A stretch of 11,051 bases of DNA from the NCBI GenBank assembly GCA_030691775.1, contig JAUYDN010000084.1:1-11051 (forward strand), in the 5' to 3' direction. This document shows positions 5,867 through 11,051 of this stretch, piece after piece; positions within the stretch are counted from its first letter, which is position 1; each line of letters begins with the position of its first letter. A model generated the notes under the pieces. That model had not been told where the DNA came from and made no database searches. It saw only the letters and a list, made by a program, of their open reading frames with translations. The stretch is from Dehalococcoidia bacterium (GTDB taxonomy: Bacteria > Chloroflexota > Dehalococcoidia > Dehalococcoidales > Fen-1064). The position numbers and the translations under genes were made by a program.

Positions 5867-5920
5867 TGTAGGGGCGACTCTTGAGGTCGCCCAGGGCGGG
5901 GTCAAGCCCCGCGCCCTACA
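5867..5920. repeat. Compound REP: two hairpins bounded by TGTAGGG and CCCTACA
   Basis: TGTAGGG (5867-5873) and CCCTACA (5914-5920) are inverted ends. Between them are a hairpin GGGCGAC (5872-5878)/GTCGCCC (5886-5892) and a second hairpin GCGGGG (5896-5901)/CCCCGC (5907-5912). TGTAGGG is also inverted relative to the CCCTACA of the REP at 5829-5853, so the whole 5829-5920 region is a BIME-like cluster. It could stop converging transcripts by RNA structure, although there is no T-tract. Confidence 0.8.
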
Positions 5921-5936
5921 AATGTTGGTTTTACCC

Positions 5937-5957
5937 TTTGACTTTTGAGTTTTGACT
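5937..5957. repeat. 7-bp tandem repeat (TTTGACT type, three units)
   Basis: Three contiguous heptamers, TTTGACT, TTTGAGT and TTTGACT, end 9 bases before the plsY stop codon (on the + strand coordinate axis). Confidence 0.7.
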
Positions 5958-5966
5958 TCACCGTAC

Positions 5967-6665
5967 CTATTTGTTCGCTGCTGCACCATTACGTACCCAC
6001 AACCGCATATCGCCGATGTCACGGTCGAAGAGCAGACGGTTCAACAGTATCGTACGCCACGGGGTGCTCTTTGCCAGGTCTGATTTCGGGGCGATGAGAC
6101 GTTTGGTAAACGCGATAAGTGCAATTGCTACCATACCCAGGGTGACTGCAACTCTGTCTTGAATGTTAAAAAATTCCGGCAGGAACCAGACCAGCAAAGG
6201 CATTGCCAGAAAGGCTAAGAAGACTCCGAAAGCGACTCCTAACGCAACCTGCTTGATGAGCACCCACATGTAAGCGATGAACAGCACAACCAGTGCCAGT
6301 TTCCAGGAGAGTACCGCAACCATACCCAGGGTGGCAAAAACGCCCCGCCCCCCGCCACCGAACTTGAGGAAAACCGACCAGTTATGACCTATCACCGCCA
6401 TCAGTCCTACCATTACCTGCTGGCTGGTGTTCAGTCCCGTTAATTGCGCTACCCATACTGCCAGGGCACCCTTACCGATATCGAAGATAGCGACAGGGAT
6501 AGCCAGTCGTTTCCCGGCGGCACGCAGTACATTAGAAGCACCTGATTTCCCCGTGCCTACTTTACGGATATCCAGGCCGCGCGACCATTTGACTGCCAGG
6601 TAAGCCGCCGGCACCGAGCCGAGAAGATAAGCGCCGAGTGCCAGGAGTACAAATGGGACAACCAT
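5967..6665 (-). CDS. plsY: Glycerol-3-phosphate acyltransferase PlsY (divergent)
   Basis: 232-residue polytopic membrane enzyme that transfers an acyl group from acyl-phosphate (made by PlsX) to glycerol-3-phosphate, giving lysophosphatidic acid, the first step of phospholipid synthesis. Motif 1 is GSVPAAYLAVKW (16-27) followed by GTGKSGASNVLR (37-48), where SGNxGATN is usual. Motif 2 is DIGKG (62-66). Motif 3 is GHNWSVFLKFGGGGRG (93-108), where GGKGVAT is usual. The conserved Asn45, Arg48 and Lys65 are kept. At least five hydrophobic segments are evident. It is about 30 residues longer than common PlsY proteins, mostly in a hydrophilic C-terminus. GGGAGG (complement of 6670-6675) precedes the ATG. 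It is last in the - strand cluster, 168 bases after the PHP gene. A weak TTTCCG/TATAGT pair (complement of 6711-6716 and 6689-6694, 16-base spacer) could give it its own promoter. The family call is good; the substituted motif residues leave activity to be shown. Confidence 0.85.
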   Translation of the reverse strand: MVVPFVLLALGAYLLGSVPAAYLAVKWSRGLDIRKVGTGKSGASNVLRAAGKRLAIPVAIFDIGKGALAVWVAQLTGLNTSQQVMVGLMAVIGHNWSVFLKFGGGGRGVFATLGMVAVLSWKLALVVLFIAYMWVLIKQVALGVAFGVFLAFLAMPLLVWFLPEFFNIQDRVAVTLGMVAIALIAFTKRLIAPKSDLAKSTPWRTILLNRLLFDRDIGDMRLWVRNGAAANK

Positions 6666-6723
6666 AAGCCCTCCCTTATACGTCCAGAACTATAGCCACG
6701 TCCGTGTTAACGGAAATCCCAAT

Positions 6724-6772
6724 AACCAAGATACAAGATACAAACAAATTTCAAATTCCAATTTTCAAAACG
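6724..6772. repeat. Degenerate 7-bp-period repeat between the PHP gene and plsY
   Basis: Seven heptamers in register: AACCAAG, ATACAAG, ATACAAA, CAAATTT, CAAATTC, CAATTTT, CAAAACG. Two unit types (ACAAG-like and CAAATTY) follow each other at the same 7-bp phase. It fills much of the otherwise featureless 168-base gap. Confidence 0.65.
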
Positions 6773-6833
6773 AAGAACACTGAACGGCGGTTCCTCTTCC
6801 CTTTTTCTGCCTCGAACTTACCGTATCGTGCAT

Positions 6834-7688
6834 TTAACGTAGGTGAAACGTCTTTAGTCCTCTCTTCTCCGCTAATATTACCAGTTGCTCCCCAGCCAAT
6901 GCGGGAACATCAAGTCCACCGATATAGGTCTCGGTGGTGTCATCGATACCGTGGTAGTCCGTGCCACCCGTAGCGATGAGTCCGTATTTGCGCGCCAGCC
7001 CCAGTAACAGGTTAATTTCCTCATCGGAGTAACTTGCGTAATAAGCTTCTATGCCTATCAATCCGACGGTTTTCAACTCCGCGATGGTCGCTTCCACATC
7101 GCCGCTTGTCATCGGGTGTGCCAGCACCGGCAAACCGCTGGCTTTAAGGATAAGCCGTACAGCTTCCGCCGGTGTGAGTTTATCCCGCTCCACATAAGCA
7201 GGACCGCCGTGACCGATGTAGTTGCGGAACGCATCCTGCATGGACTTTATATAGCCCTTCTCCAGCATCGCCTGGGCGATATGAGGCCGGCCGATGGCAC
7301 CCCCCCCGGCGATTTCCTGCACGCGCCGCCACTCGATGCGGATACCCAGTTGCGCCAGCTTGTCCACCATCTTACGGGCACGCCCGACACGTGAATTGCG
7401 CATCCGCTCCAGGCTTGCCAGAAACTCCGCATCCGTATAGTCGATGAAATAGCCGAGCACATGCACCTCGCCTTTATCGACGTCGGTGCTGAGTTCTACA
7501 CCGGGAATAAAACGCAGTTGCGGATAACTCCTGGCAGTCTCGAGCGCAGCGGGGATACCTTCCACCGAATCGTGGTCGGTAACCGCCATTACCTCCAGTC
7601 CCCGCTTTGCGGCAAGATGCACAATTTCGGCGGCTGTGTGCTTGCCGTCAGAGGCGGTGGTGTGGATATGCAGGTCGACCGTCGCCAC
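6834..7688 (-). CDS. PHP-domain phosphoesterase (TrpH/YciV-like; 3',5'-nucleoside bisphosphate phosphatase type)
   Basis: 284-residue PHP metallophosphoesterase. Metal ligands are all in place: H7 and H9 in DLHIHTTASDG, D14, H39 in VTDHDS, E65 in PGVELS, H76, H136 in GRPHIA, H191 in LAHP, and D244/H246 in GGTDYHG. Characterised relatives remove the 3' phosphate of 3',5'-nucleoside bisphosphates or act as 5'-3' exonucleases on short RNA 5' ends (RNase AM). Which applies here is not readable from sequence. The start is a GTG at 7688-7686 whose G is shared with the ymdB TAG stop (TAGTG), with a GGGAGA-like site inside the end of ymdB (complement of 7696-7703). The product then begins MATVDLHIH, as in the family. 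The frame is open further upstream to 7775, but that part only shadows ymdB. Coupling to ymdB and rny suggests a role in RNA or nucleotide turnover. Confidence 0.88.
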   Translation of the reverse strand: MATVDLHIHTTASDGKHTAAEIVHLAAKRGLEVMAVTDHDSVEGIPAALETARSYPQLRFIPGVELSTDVDKGEVHVLGYFIDYTDAEFLASLERMRNSRVGRARKMVDKLAQLGIRIEWRRVQEIAGGGAIGRPHIAQAMLEKGYIKSMQDAFRNYIGHGGPAYVERDKLTPAEAVRLILKASGLPVLAHPMTSGDVEATIAELKTVGLIGIEAYYASYSDEEINLLLGLARKYGLIATGGTDYHGIDDTTETYIGGLDVPALAGEQLVILAEKRGLKTFHLR

Positions 7689-8455
7689 TAATCGGTCTCC
7701 CTCTGGATACGTTCGATACGGGTCGCTTTTCCGGTGGTATCGTCGACCGTCACGATAATGGCGTTGAAAACACATCTGCCCTTGCCGGCAGAGAGGCGGT
7801 GGGGAAGCTGTGTCAGGAAGCGTTTGAGCACTTCGTCAGGTTCATCGCCGATAATGGAATCAATTGGGCCCGTCATGCCGATATCGGTAACGTAGGCAGT
7901 GCCACCGGGTAAAACCCGGGAATCGATAGTGCCGACGTGCGTGTGCGTTCCGAGCACCGCGCTCACCCGCCCGTCCAGATACATCCCTAATGCCACTTTC
8001 TCCGAAGTAGCCTCGGCGTGAAAATCGACGATGGTCACCGGCGGCTTCGTTATCAGGTCGCTCAGTAGTGTGTCCATCGCGCGGAAAGGGCAATCGTAAT
8101 TACCCATAAAAGTCCGCCCGATGAGGTTGACCACCAGGGCGCCTTTAGCAAGCAGATAACCCCTGCCGGGGACACCGGGTGGGTAATTGAGAGGACGGAT
8201 GAGAGGCGTATCGCTATCCAGAACGGGATAGATTTCCTTGTGCGCCCAAACGTGATTGCCGGAGGTGAGTACATCGGCGCCGGCTTTGAGCAGGTCCGCC
8301 GCTGTGTCCGGCATCACCCCGATGCCACCTGCCGAGTTCTCGGCGTTAACGATGGTCAGGTCTACCCCGTACTGCTCTTTAAGCACGGGGAGAAAACGGG
8401 CAAGCGCCTGCCTGCCCGGCTTCCCGATGACGTCTCCAACGGCAAGAATCTTCAT
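7688..8455 (-). CDS. ymdB: YmdB-family dimetal phosphodiesterase
   Basis: 255-residue calcineurin-like phosphodiesterase of the YmdB family (2',3'-cyclic nucleotide phosphodiesterase activity known for relatives; in Bacillus subtilis it affects biofilm and sporulation choices). All dimetal ligands are visible: D8 in VGDVIGKPGR, E39 and N40 in NAENSAGG, N67 and H68 in TSGNHVW, H146 in DFHAEATSEK, and H171 and H173 in GTHTHVG. The start at 8455 gives the family-typical MKILAVGDVIGKPGR. An ATG at 8509 is in frame but adds 18 unrelated residues. No strong Shine-Dalgarno is seen. Downstream of rny, as in Firmicutes, and overlapping the PHP gene by one base. A good -35/-10 pair lies just upstream (8481-8509). 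Confidence 0.93.
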   Translation of the reverse strand: MKILAVGDVIGKPGRQALARFLPVLKEQYGVDLTIVNAENSAGGIGVMPDTAADLLKAGADVLTSGNHVWAHKEIYPVLDSDTPLIRPLNYPPGVPGRGYLLAKGALVVNLIGRTFMGNYDCPFRAMDTLLSDLITKPPVTIVDFHAEATSEKVALGMYLDGRVSAVLGTHTHVGTIDSRVLPGGTAYVTDIGMTGPIDSIIGDEPDEVLKRFLTQLPHRLSAGKGRCVFNAIIVTVDDTTGKATRIERIQRETD

Positions 8456-8480
8456 ACAGTTTTTAGTTACTAATGGTCTT

Positions 8481-8509
8481 ATAATAGTACGTATTATCCC
8501 CCTTTTCAA
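8481..8509 (-). promoter_or_regulatory. Candidate sigma70-type promoter for ymdB
   Basis: On the - strand, TTGAAA (complement of 8504-8509), a 17-base spacer, then TATTAT (complement of 8481-8486): each hexamer has one mismatch to consensus and the spacing is optimal. Transcription would start near 8474, about 20 bases before the ATG. The -35 lies in the loop and arm of the hairpin at 8496-8517. Confidence 0.55.
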
Positions 8510-8517
8510 AGGGGGAT
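8496..8517. repeat. REP-like palindrome of the CCCCCTTT/AAAGGGGG type
   Basis: ATCCCCCTTT and AAAGGGGGAT form a perfect 10-bp stem around TC, followed by ACGGGGGGTT. The sequence resembles the widespread bacterial CCCCCTTT...AAAGGGGG class and differs from the RAYT-linked REP here. No T-tract in either direction. Confidence 0.7.
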
Positions 8518-8543
8518 ACGGGGGGTTTTGAAATCCCTCTCAA

Positions 8544-8564
8544 TCTCCCTTTGCGAAAGGGAGA
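8544..8564. repeat. Second palindrome, TCTCCCTTT/AAAGGGAGA
   Basis: A 9-bp perfect stem around GCG, 26 bases from the palindrome at 8496-8517 and related to it (C-rich arm, TTT, short loop, AAA, G-rich arm). The two look like a tandem REP pair in the rny-ymdB gap. Confidence 0.7.
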
Positions 8565-8602
8565 GGTTCTGGTTTTCGGAGTCCATCTTATTATGAGACT
8601 CT

Positions 8603-8637
8603 CAGTAACAGCAAACAGTCTACAGTTTTCAGCTATC
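8603..8637. repeat. 7-bp-period repeat (AGYNNNC type)
   Basis: Five units in register: CAGTAAC, then AGCAAAC, AGTCTAC, AGTTTTC, AGCTATC from 8610. Only the AG and final C are constant. The last unit extends to AGCTATCA, the inverted complement of TGATAGCT at 8667-8674. Confidence 0.6.
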
Positions 8638-8664
8638 AACGTCGATTGCGTATTCGAGTTTGAG

Positions 8665-8699
8665 GCTGATAGCTAATTGCTGATAGCTCATAGCTTGTT
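8665..8699. repeat. 7-bp tandem repeat (GCTGATA type) ending at the rny stop codon
   Basis: Five contiguous heptamers: GCTGATA, GCTAATT, GCTGATA, GCTCATA, GCTTGTT. The array ends at 8699 and the rny stop (complement of 8700-8702) starts at the next base. Confidence 0.75.
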
Positions 8700-10250
8700 T
8701 TATTTCGCATAGTCCACCGCGCGGGTCTCACGTAAAACAGTCACCTTAATCTGGCCGGGGTATTCCATACCTTCTTCAATCTTTTTTACGATATCGCGGG
8801 CAAGACGCATCGCTCCCAGGTCATCTACTTCTTCCGGCTTAACCAGGATGCGGATTTCCCTGCCCGCCTGGATGGCGAATGATTTCTCCACGCCCTTGAA
8901 GCTATTGGCGATATCTTCCAGCGCCTTGAGCCGCTTAATGTAGCTTTCCAGCGATTCGCGCCGGGCGCCGGGACGGGCACTGCTGATGGCATCCGCCGCC
9001 GAGATAAGAAAACCCCAGACGCTGGTATTGGGTGTTTCCAGGTGATGCTCTGCGATGCCGGCGACCACCTCCGGGGACTTGTCCCATTGCTTTACCAGGT
9101 CGGCGCCGATGGCGGCGTGCGTGCCCTCGACCTCACGGTCGATTGCCTTGCCAATATCGTGTAGCAATCCCGCCCTTTTGGCGAGGGTCTGGTTTGCCCC
9201 CAGCTCGGCAGCAATCATCGATGCCATATAGGCAACCTCGATGCTGTGCGCCAGGACATTCTGTCCGTAGCTGGTACGGTATTTCAGCCTGCCGAGTAAC
9301 CTGATGAGCTCCGGGCGCAACCCCTGCACGCCCACCTGGATGGTGGCTTGCTCGCCGGCTTTCTGGATTTCTGCTTCCACTTCTTCTTCGGCTTTTTTGA
9401 CCACTTCCTCGATGCGTGCCGGGTGAATGCGACCGTCCAGAATCAACTTGGTGAGCGCCACGCGGGCAATCTCGCGGCGTATAGGGTCGAAGCTGGAGAG
9501 CGTCACCGCTTCCGGTGTGTCGTCGACAATCAGGTCGACACCGGTCGCCTGCTCGAGCGCGCGGATGTTGCGACCTTCCCGCCCGATGAGCCGGCCTTTC
9601 ATCTCGTCGCTGGGCAAAGGCACGCTGGTGACGGTCGATTCGGAGACCACATCGGAGGCACTGCGCTGGATGGTCTGCATGAGGACTTCCTGCGCTTTGA
9701 CGTCCGCTTCCTCTTTGAGTTTGGTTTCCCATTCACGCATGCGGCGGGCGGCTTCTTCTTTTGTTTCCGCTTCCATCCTCTGCAGAAGGACCTGTTTAGC
9801 TTCTTCGGTGGACATCCCGGTGATAAACTCCAGCTGTTTTACCTGCTTGGCTTTGGCTTCCTCGATTTGCTGGCGAAGGGTTTCCAGCGATTTTTCCTTG
9901 TTCTGGAGCTGGCGCTCCCGCTGGTTGACGCCTTCGAGTTTACGCTCCATGTTTTCTGTCTTCGAGAGCAACCGGTTCTCCTGCCGCTGGACTTCCAGCC
10001 GCCGCTCGCGGTATTCGGTATCTGCGGCCGCTCTTATCTTCTCCGCTTCCACACGCGACTGGTCGATGATACTTTTTGCTTCGTCTTTAGCCTCAAGCGA
10101 AATACGGGTGGCTTTACGCTGGGCAACACGGAGAAGACGGTTGACCGCCATGCGGCGGAAAAAGAAAACGATGGCGCCACCGAGCACCAGCCCGATGACA
10201 AAACTGGAGAAATAGAAAAGCACACTGACAATGACACTATTTTCCGGCAT
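8700..10250 (-). CDS. rny: Ribonuclease Y
   Basis: 516-residue membrane-anchored endoribonuclease that starts decay of many mRNAs, cutting 5'-monophosphorylated RNA. Domain order is complete: an N-terminal transmembrane helix (about 6-30), a long charged coiled coil (about 32-195), a KH RNA-binding domain with the GxxG loop G223-R-E-G226 in GRLIGREGRNIR, and an HD hydrolase domain (about 332-425) with H364/D365 in LLHDIGK, followed by the usual C-terminal domain ending in TVLRETRAVDYAK. The start at 10250 has GAGG 8 bases upstream, gives a membrane helix right after MPENS, and matches the family length (about 520). An in-frame ATG at 10310 adds 20 residues through an RNA hairpin and is unlikely. 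The binding site lies in an inverted repeat, so translation may be controlled. Neighbours are recX upstream and ymdB downstream. Confidence 0.96.
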   Translation of the reverse strand: MPENSVIVSVLFYFSSFVIGLVLGGAIVFFFRRMAVNRLLRVAQRKATRISLEAKDEAKSIIDQSRVEAEKIRAAADTEYRERRLEVQRQENRLLSKTENMERKLEGVNQRERQLQNKEKSLETLRQQIEEAKAKQVKQLEFITGMSTEEAKQVLLQRMEAETKEEAARRMREWETKLKEEADVKAQEVLMQTIQRSASDVVSESTVTSVPLPSDEMKGRLIGREGRNIRALEQATGVDLIVDDTPEAVTLSSFDPIRREIARVALTKLILDGRIHPARIEEVVKKAEEEVEAEIQKAGEQATIQVGVQGLRPELIRLLGRLKYRTSYGQNVLAHSIEVAYMASMIAAELGANQTLAKRAGLLHDIGKAIDREVEGTHAAIGADLVKQWDKSPEVVAGIAEHHLETPNTSVWGFLISAADAISSARPGARRESLESYIKRLKALEDIANSFKGVEKSFAIQAGREIRILVKPEEVDDLGAMRLARDIVKKIEEGMEYPGQIKVTVLRETRAVDYAK

Positions 10251-10258
10251 ATTTATAA

Positions 10259-10317
10259 CCTCACTTTCCCGGTCCTTGACCCCGACGGCACAACACCACA
10301 CACAGGTCAAGGTGAGG
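10259..10317 (-). promoter_or_regulatory. Leader hairpin that can pair the rny ribosome binding site
   Basis: On the transcript, CCTTGACC (complement of 10305-10312) and GGTCAAGG (complement of 10274-10281) form an 8-bp stem around a 23-base loop. Beyond a bulge, CCTCA pairs with TGAGG, which contains the rny Shine-Dalgarno (complement of 10259-10263). A folded leader would hide the ribosome binding site. A TATAAG hexamer (complement of 10325-10330) just upstream could be a -10, but no good -35 is seen. Confidence 0.4.
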
Positions 10318-10332
10318 GGTATTCCTTATAAA

Positions 10333-10360
10333 AACTCTAAATTCTAAATACTAAATTCTA
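10333..10360. repeat. 7-bp tandem repeat (AACTCTA type, four units)
   Basis: AACTCTA, AATTCTA, AATACTA, AATTCTA in register. It shares the AACTCTA and AATACTA units with the block at 1454-1488, nearly 9 kb away, so at least two blocks belong to one sequence family. Confidence 0.8.
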
Positions 10361-10363
10361 AGG

Positions 10364-10391
10364 AGCTATCAGCCTTTAGCTTTCAGCTTTC
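10364..10391. repeat. 7-bp tandem repeat (AGCTTTC type, four units)
   Basis: AGCTATC, AGCCTTT, AGCTTTC, AGCTTTC in register, 3 bases after the preceding heptamer block. Its first nine bases, AGCTATCAG, are inverted at 10414-10422 (CTGATAGCT), right at the recX stop, so a 9-bp stem could form across the recX-rny gap. Confidence 0.75.
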
Positions 10392-10423
10392 AGACCCACT
10401 ACCTATTTGGAGACTGATAGCTA

Positions 10424-11050
10424 CTACTCTTTCCTTTCTTCCCAGACCTTTTTGATTGTCCGGTTGATAATATCGTAGTTAAAGCCACGGCGTCTGAGGA
10501 ACTCTCCCAGGCGCTGGCGGAACTCGGGATATTCAAACTGTGAGAAACGGCGTACCTTACTCAATGCGGCGCGATACGCAGATTCTACCTCGTCGATTTC
10601 GCTCACCGCCTCACGGATTACCTCTTCCGGCACGCCCTTCTGATGTAACTCCCGACGGGTAATGGCACGGCTTCGCGGTCGGAAAGTGGCGCGGTTCTCC
10701 GCCCAGAACCTGGCAAATGCCGCGTCATCCAGTAATCCCTGCTCTTTGAGCTTATCAAGTGCGGCAGAAATATGCTCCGCGGGGAAACCTCTCCTGCCCA
10801 GCCTCTCCCGTAACTCCGCCTCACTGCGCGGCCGGTAGCTGAGGTAACGGTACGCCGCGTCCAGGCATCGGCTCAATTTCAGGGAACCAAGCAGGGCATC
10901 CAGGCGGTCGCCGGTCAGCTCCAGGCCTACCCTCAAGCCTTCCCGTGCCACTTTATCCGTTTCCAGGCTGAAGGCGAACTTGCCGTCCAGGAACAGGTTG
11001 ACCCGCTTTTTATCTTGCTTTCCGGTGCGGAGGGCAGTTATCGTGCTCAT
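10424..11050 (-). CDS. recX: Regulatory protein RecX
   Basis: 208-residue RecA modulator that binds inside the RecA filament groove and limits or alters recombination and SOS signalling. The N-terminal strand segment (KKRVNLFLDGKFAFSLETD, about 14-32) is followed by three-helix RecX repeats: LDAAYRYLSYRPRSEAELRERL (about 63-84), GLLDDAAFARFWAENRA with ITRRELHQKGVPEEVIREAV (about 105-148), and a C-terminal repeat ending GEFLRRRGFNYDIINRTIKKVW. The ATG at 11050-11048 gives a full-length product, but only one base of sequence lies upstream, so the true start could be further out. recA, the usual partner, may lie just beyond the edge but cannot be seen. It is first in the - strand cluster visible here. 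Confidence 0.9.
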   Translation of the reverse strand: MSTITALRTGKQDKKRVNLFLDGKFAFSLETDKVAREGLRVGLELTGDRLDALLGSLKLSRCLDAAYRYLSYRPRSEAELRERLGRRGFPAEHISAALDKLKEQGLLDDAAFARFWAENRATFRPRSRAITRRELHQKGVPEEVIREAVSEIDEVESAYRAALSKVRRFSQFEYPEFRQRLGEFLRRRGFNYDIINRTIKKVWEERKE

Positions 11051-11051
11051 T

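Noticed and set aside
7689..7775. Longer PHP protein starting at 7775
   Set aside because: The extra 29 residues only shadow the end of ymdB; the GTG at 7688 starts exactly where the family begins and has a ribosome binding site.
8456..8509. Longer YmdB starting at 8509
   Set aside because: The extension is read through the promoter and palindrome region and is absent from the family; the metal ligand numbering fits the start at 8455.
8496..8564. The two palindromes downstream of rny as intrinsic terminators
   Set aside because: Neither is followed by a T-tract on the - strand, and one contains the candidate ymdB promoter.
10251..10310. Longer RNase Y starting at 10310
   Set aside because: It would be translated through the leader hairpin, while the ATG at 10250 has its own Shine-Dalgarno and is followed directly by the membrane helix.
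9348..10331. Long + strand open frame (327 codons) opposite rny
   Set aside because: Phe/Leu-rich composition is the complement of the Lys/Glu-rich coiled coil of RNase Y; it is an antisense shadow with no family resemblance.

Overview
The window looks like a stretch of an uncultured bacterial chromosome, most plausibly from Chloroflexota (Dehalococcoidia-like). This is inferred from the mix of anaerobe-style acyl-CoA genes, a recX-rny-ymdB-PHP-plsY housekeeping cluster, and intergenic spaces full of REP-like palindromes and short tandem repeats. No 16S or other phylogenetic marker is present, so the taxonomic call is tentative.

Layout. The left half (304-5796) is on the + strand: an acyl-CoA dehydrogenase, a RAYT (REP-associated tyrosine transposase), a thiolase-superfamily protein that lacks the usual catalytic cysteines, a DUF35 zinc-ribbon/OB protein overlapping it by 8 nt, and an AMP-forming acetyl/propionyl-type acyl-CoA synthetase behind its own candidate promoter and leader hairpin. 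The right half (5967-11050) is on the - strand, in transcription order recX, rny (RNase Y), ymdB, a PHP-domain phosphoesterase and plsY. The two blocks converge at about 5797-5966, where a compound REP cluster sits. The first 300 bases hold only two tiny, uncertain reading frames and a palindrome overlapping a possible extended -10 promoter.

How the genes fit together. The + strand genes look like a fatty or short-chain acid module: CoA activation (synthetase), alpha,beta-dehydrogenation (dehydrogenase), and a carbon-carbon bond step by the thiolase-like/DUF35 pair. That pair resembles the cysteine-less thiolase-fold retro-aldolases of steroid side-chain degradation more than a true thiolase. 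The - strand genes combine RecA control (RecX), membrane-bound mRNA decay (RNase Y with its frequent neighbour YmdB), a PHP phosphoesterase of the nucleotide/RNA-end type, and phospholipid synthesis (PlsY).

The most unusual content is non-coding. (i) One REP core (GGACACGGC...GCCGTGTCC followed by CCCTACA) occurs three times: right after the RAYT stop, in the convergent gap, and in reverse orientation inside the RAYT reading frame. (ii) At least nine intergenic blocks are degenerate tandem repeats, unrelated in sequence but all with a 7-bp period. Several touch or include stop codons.
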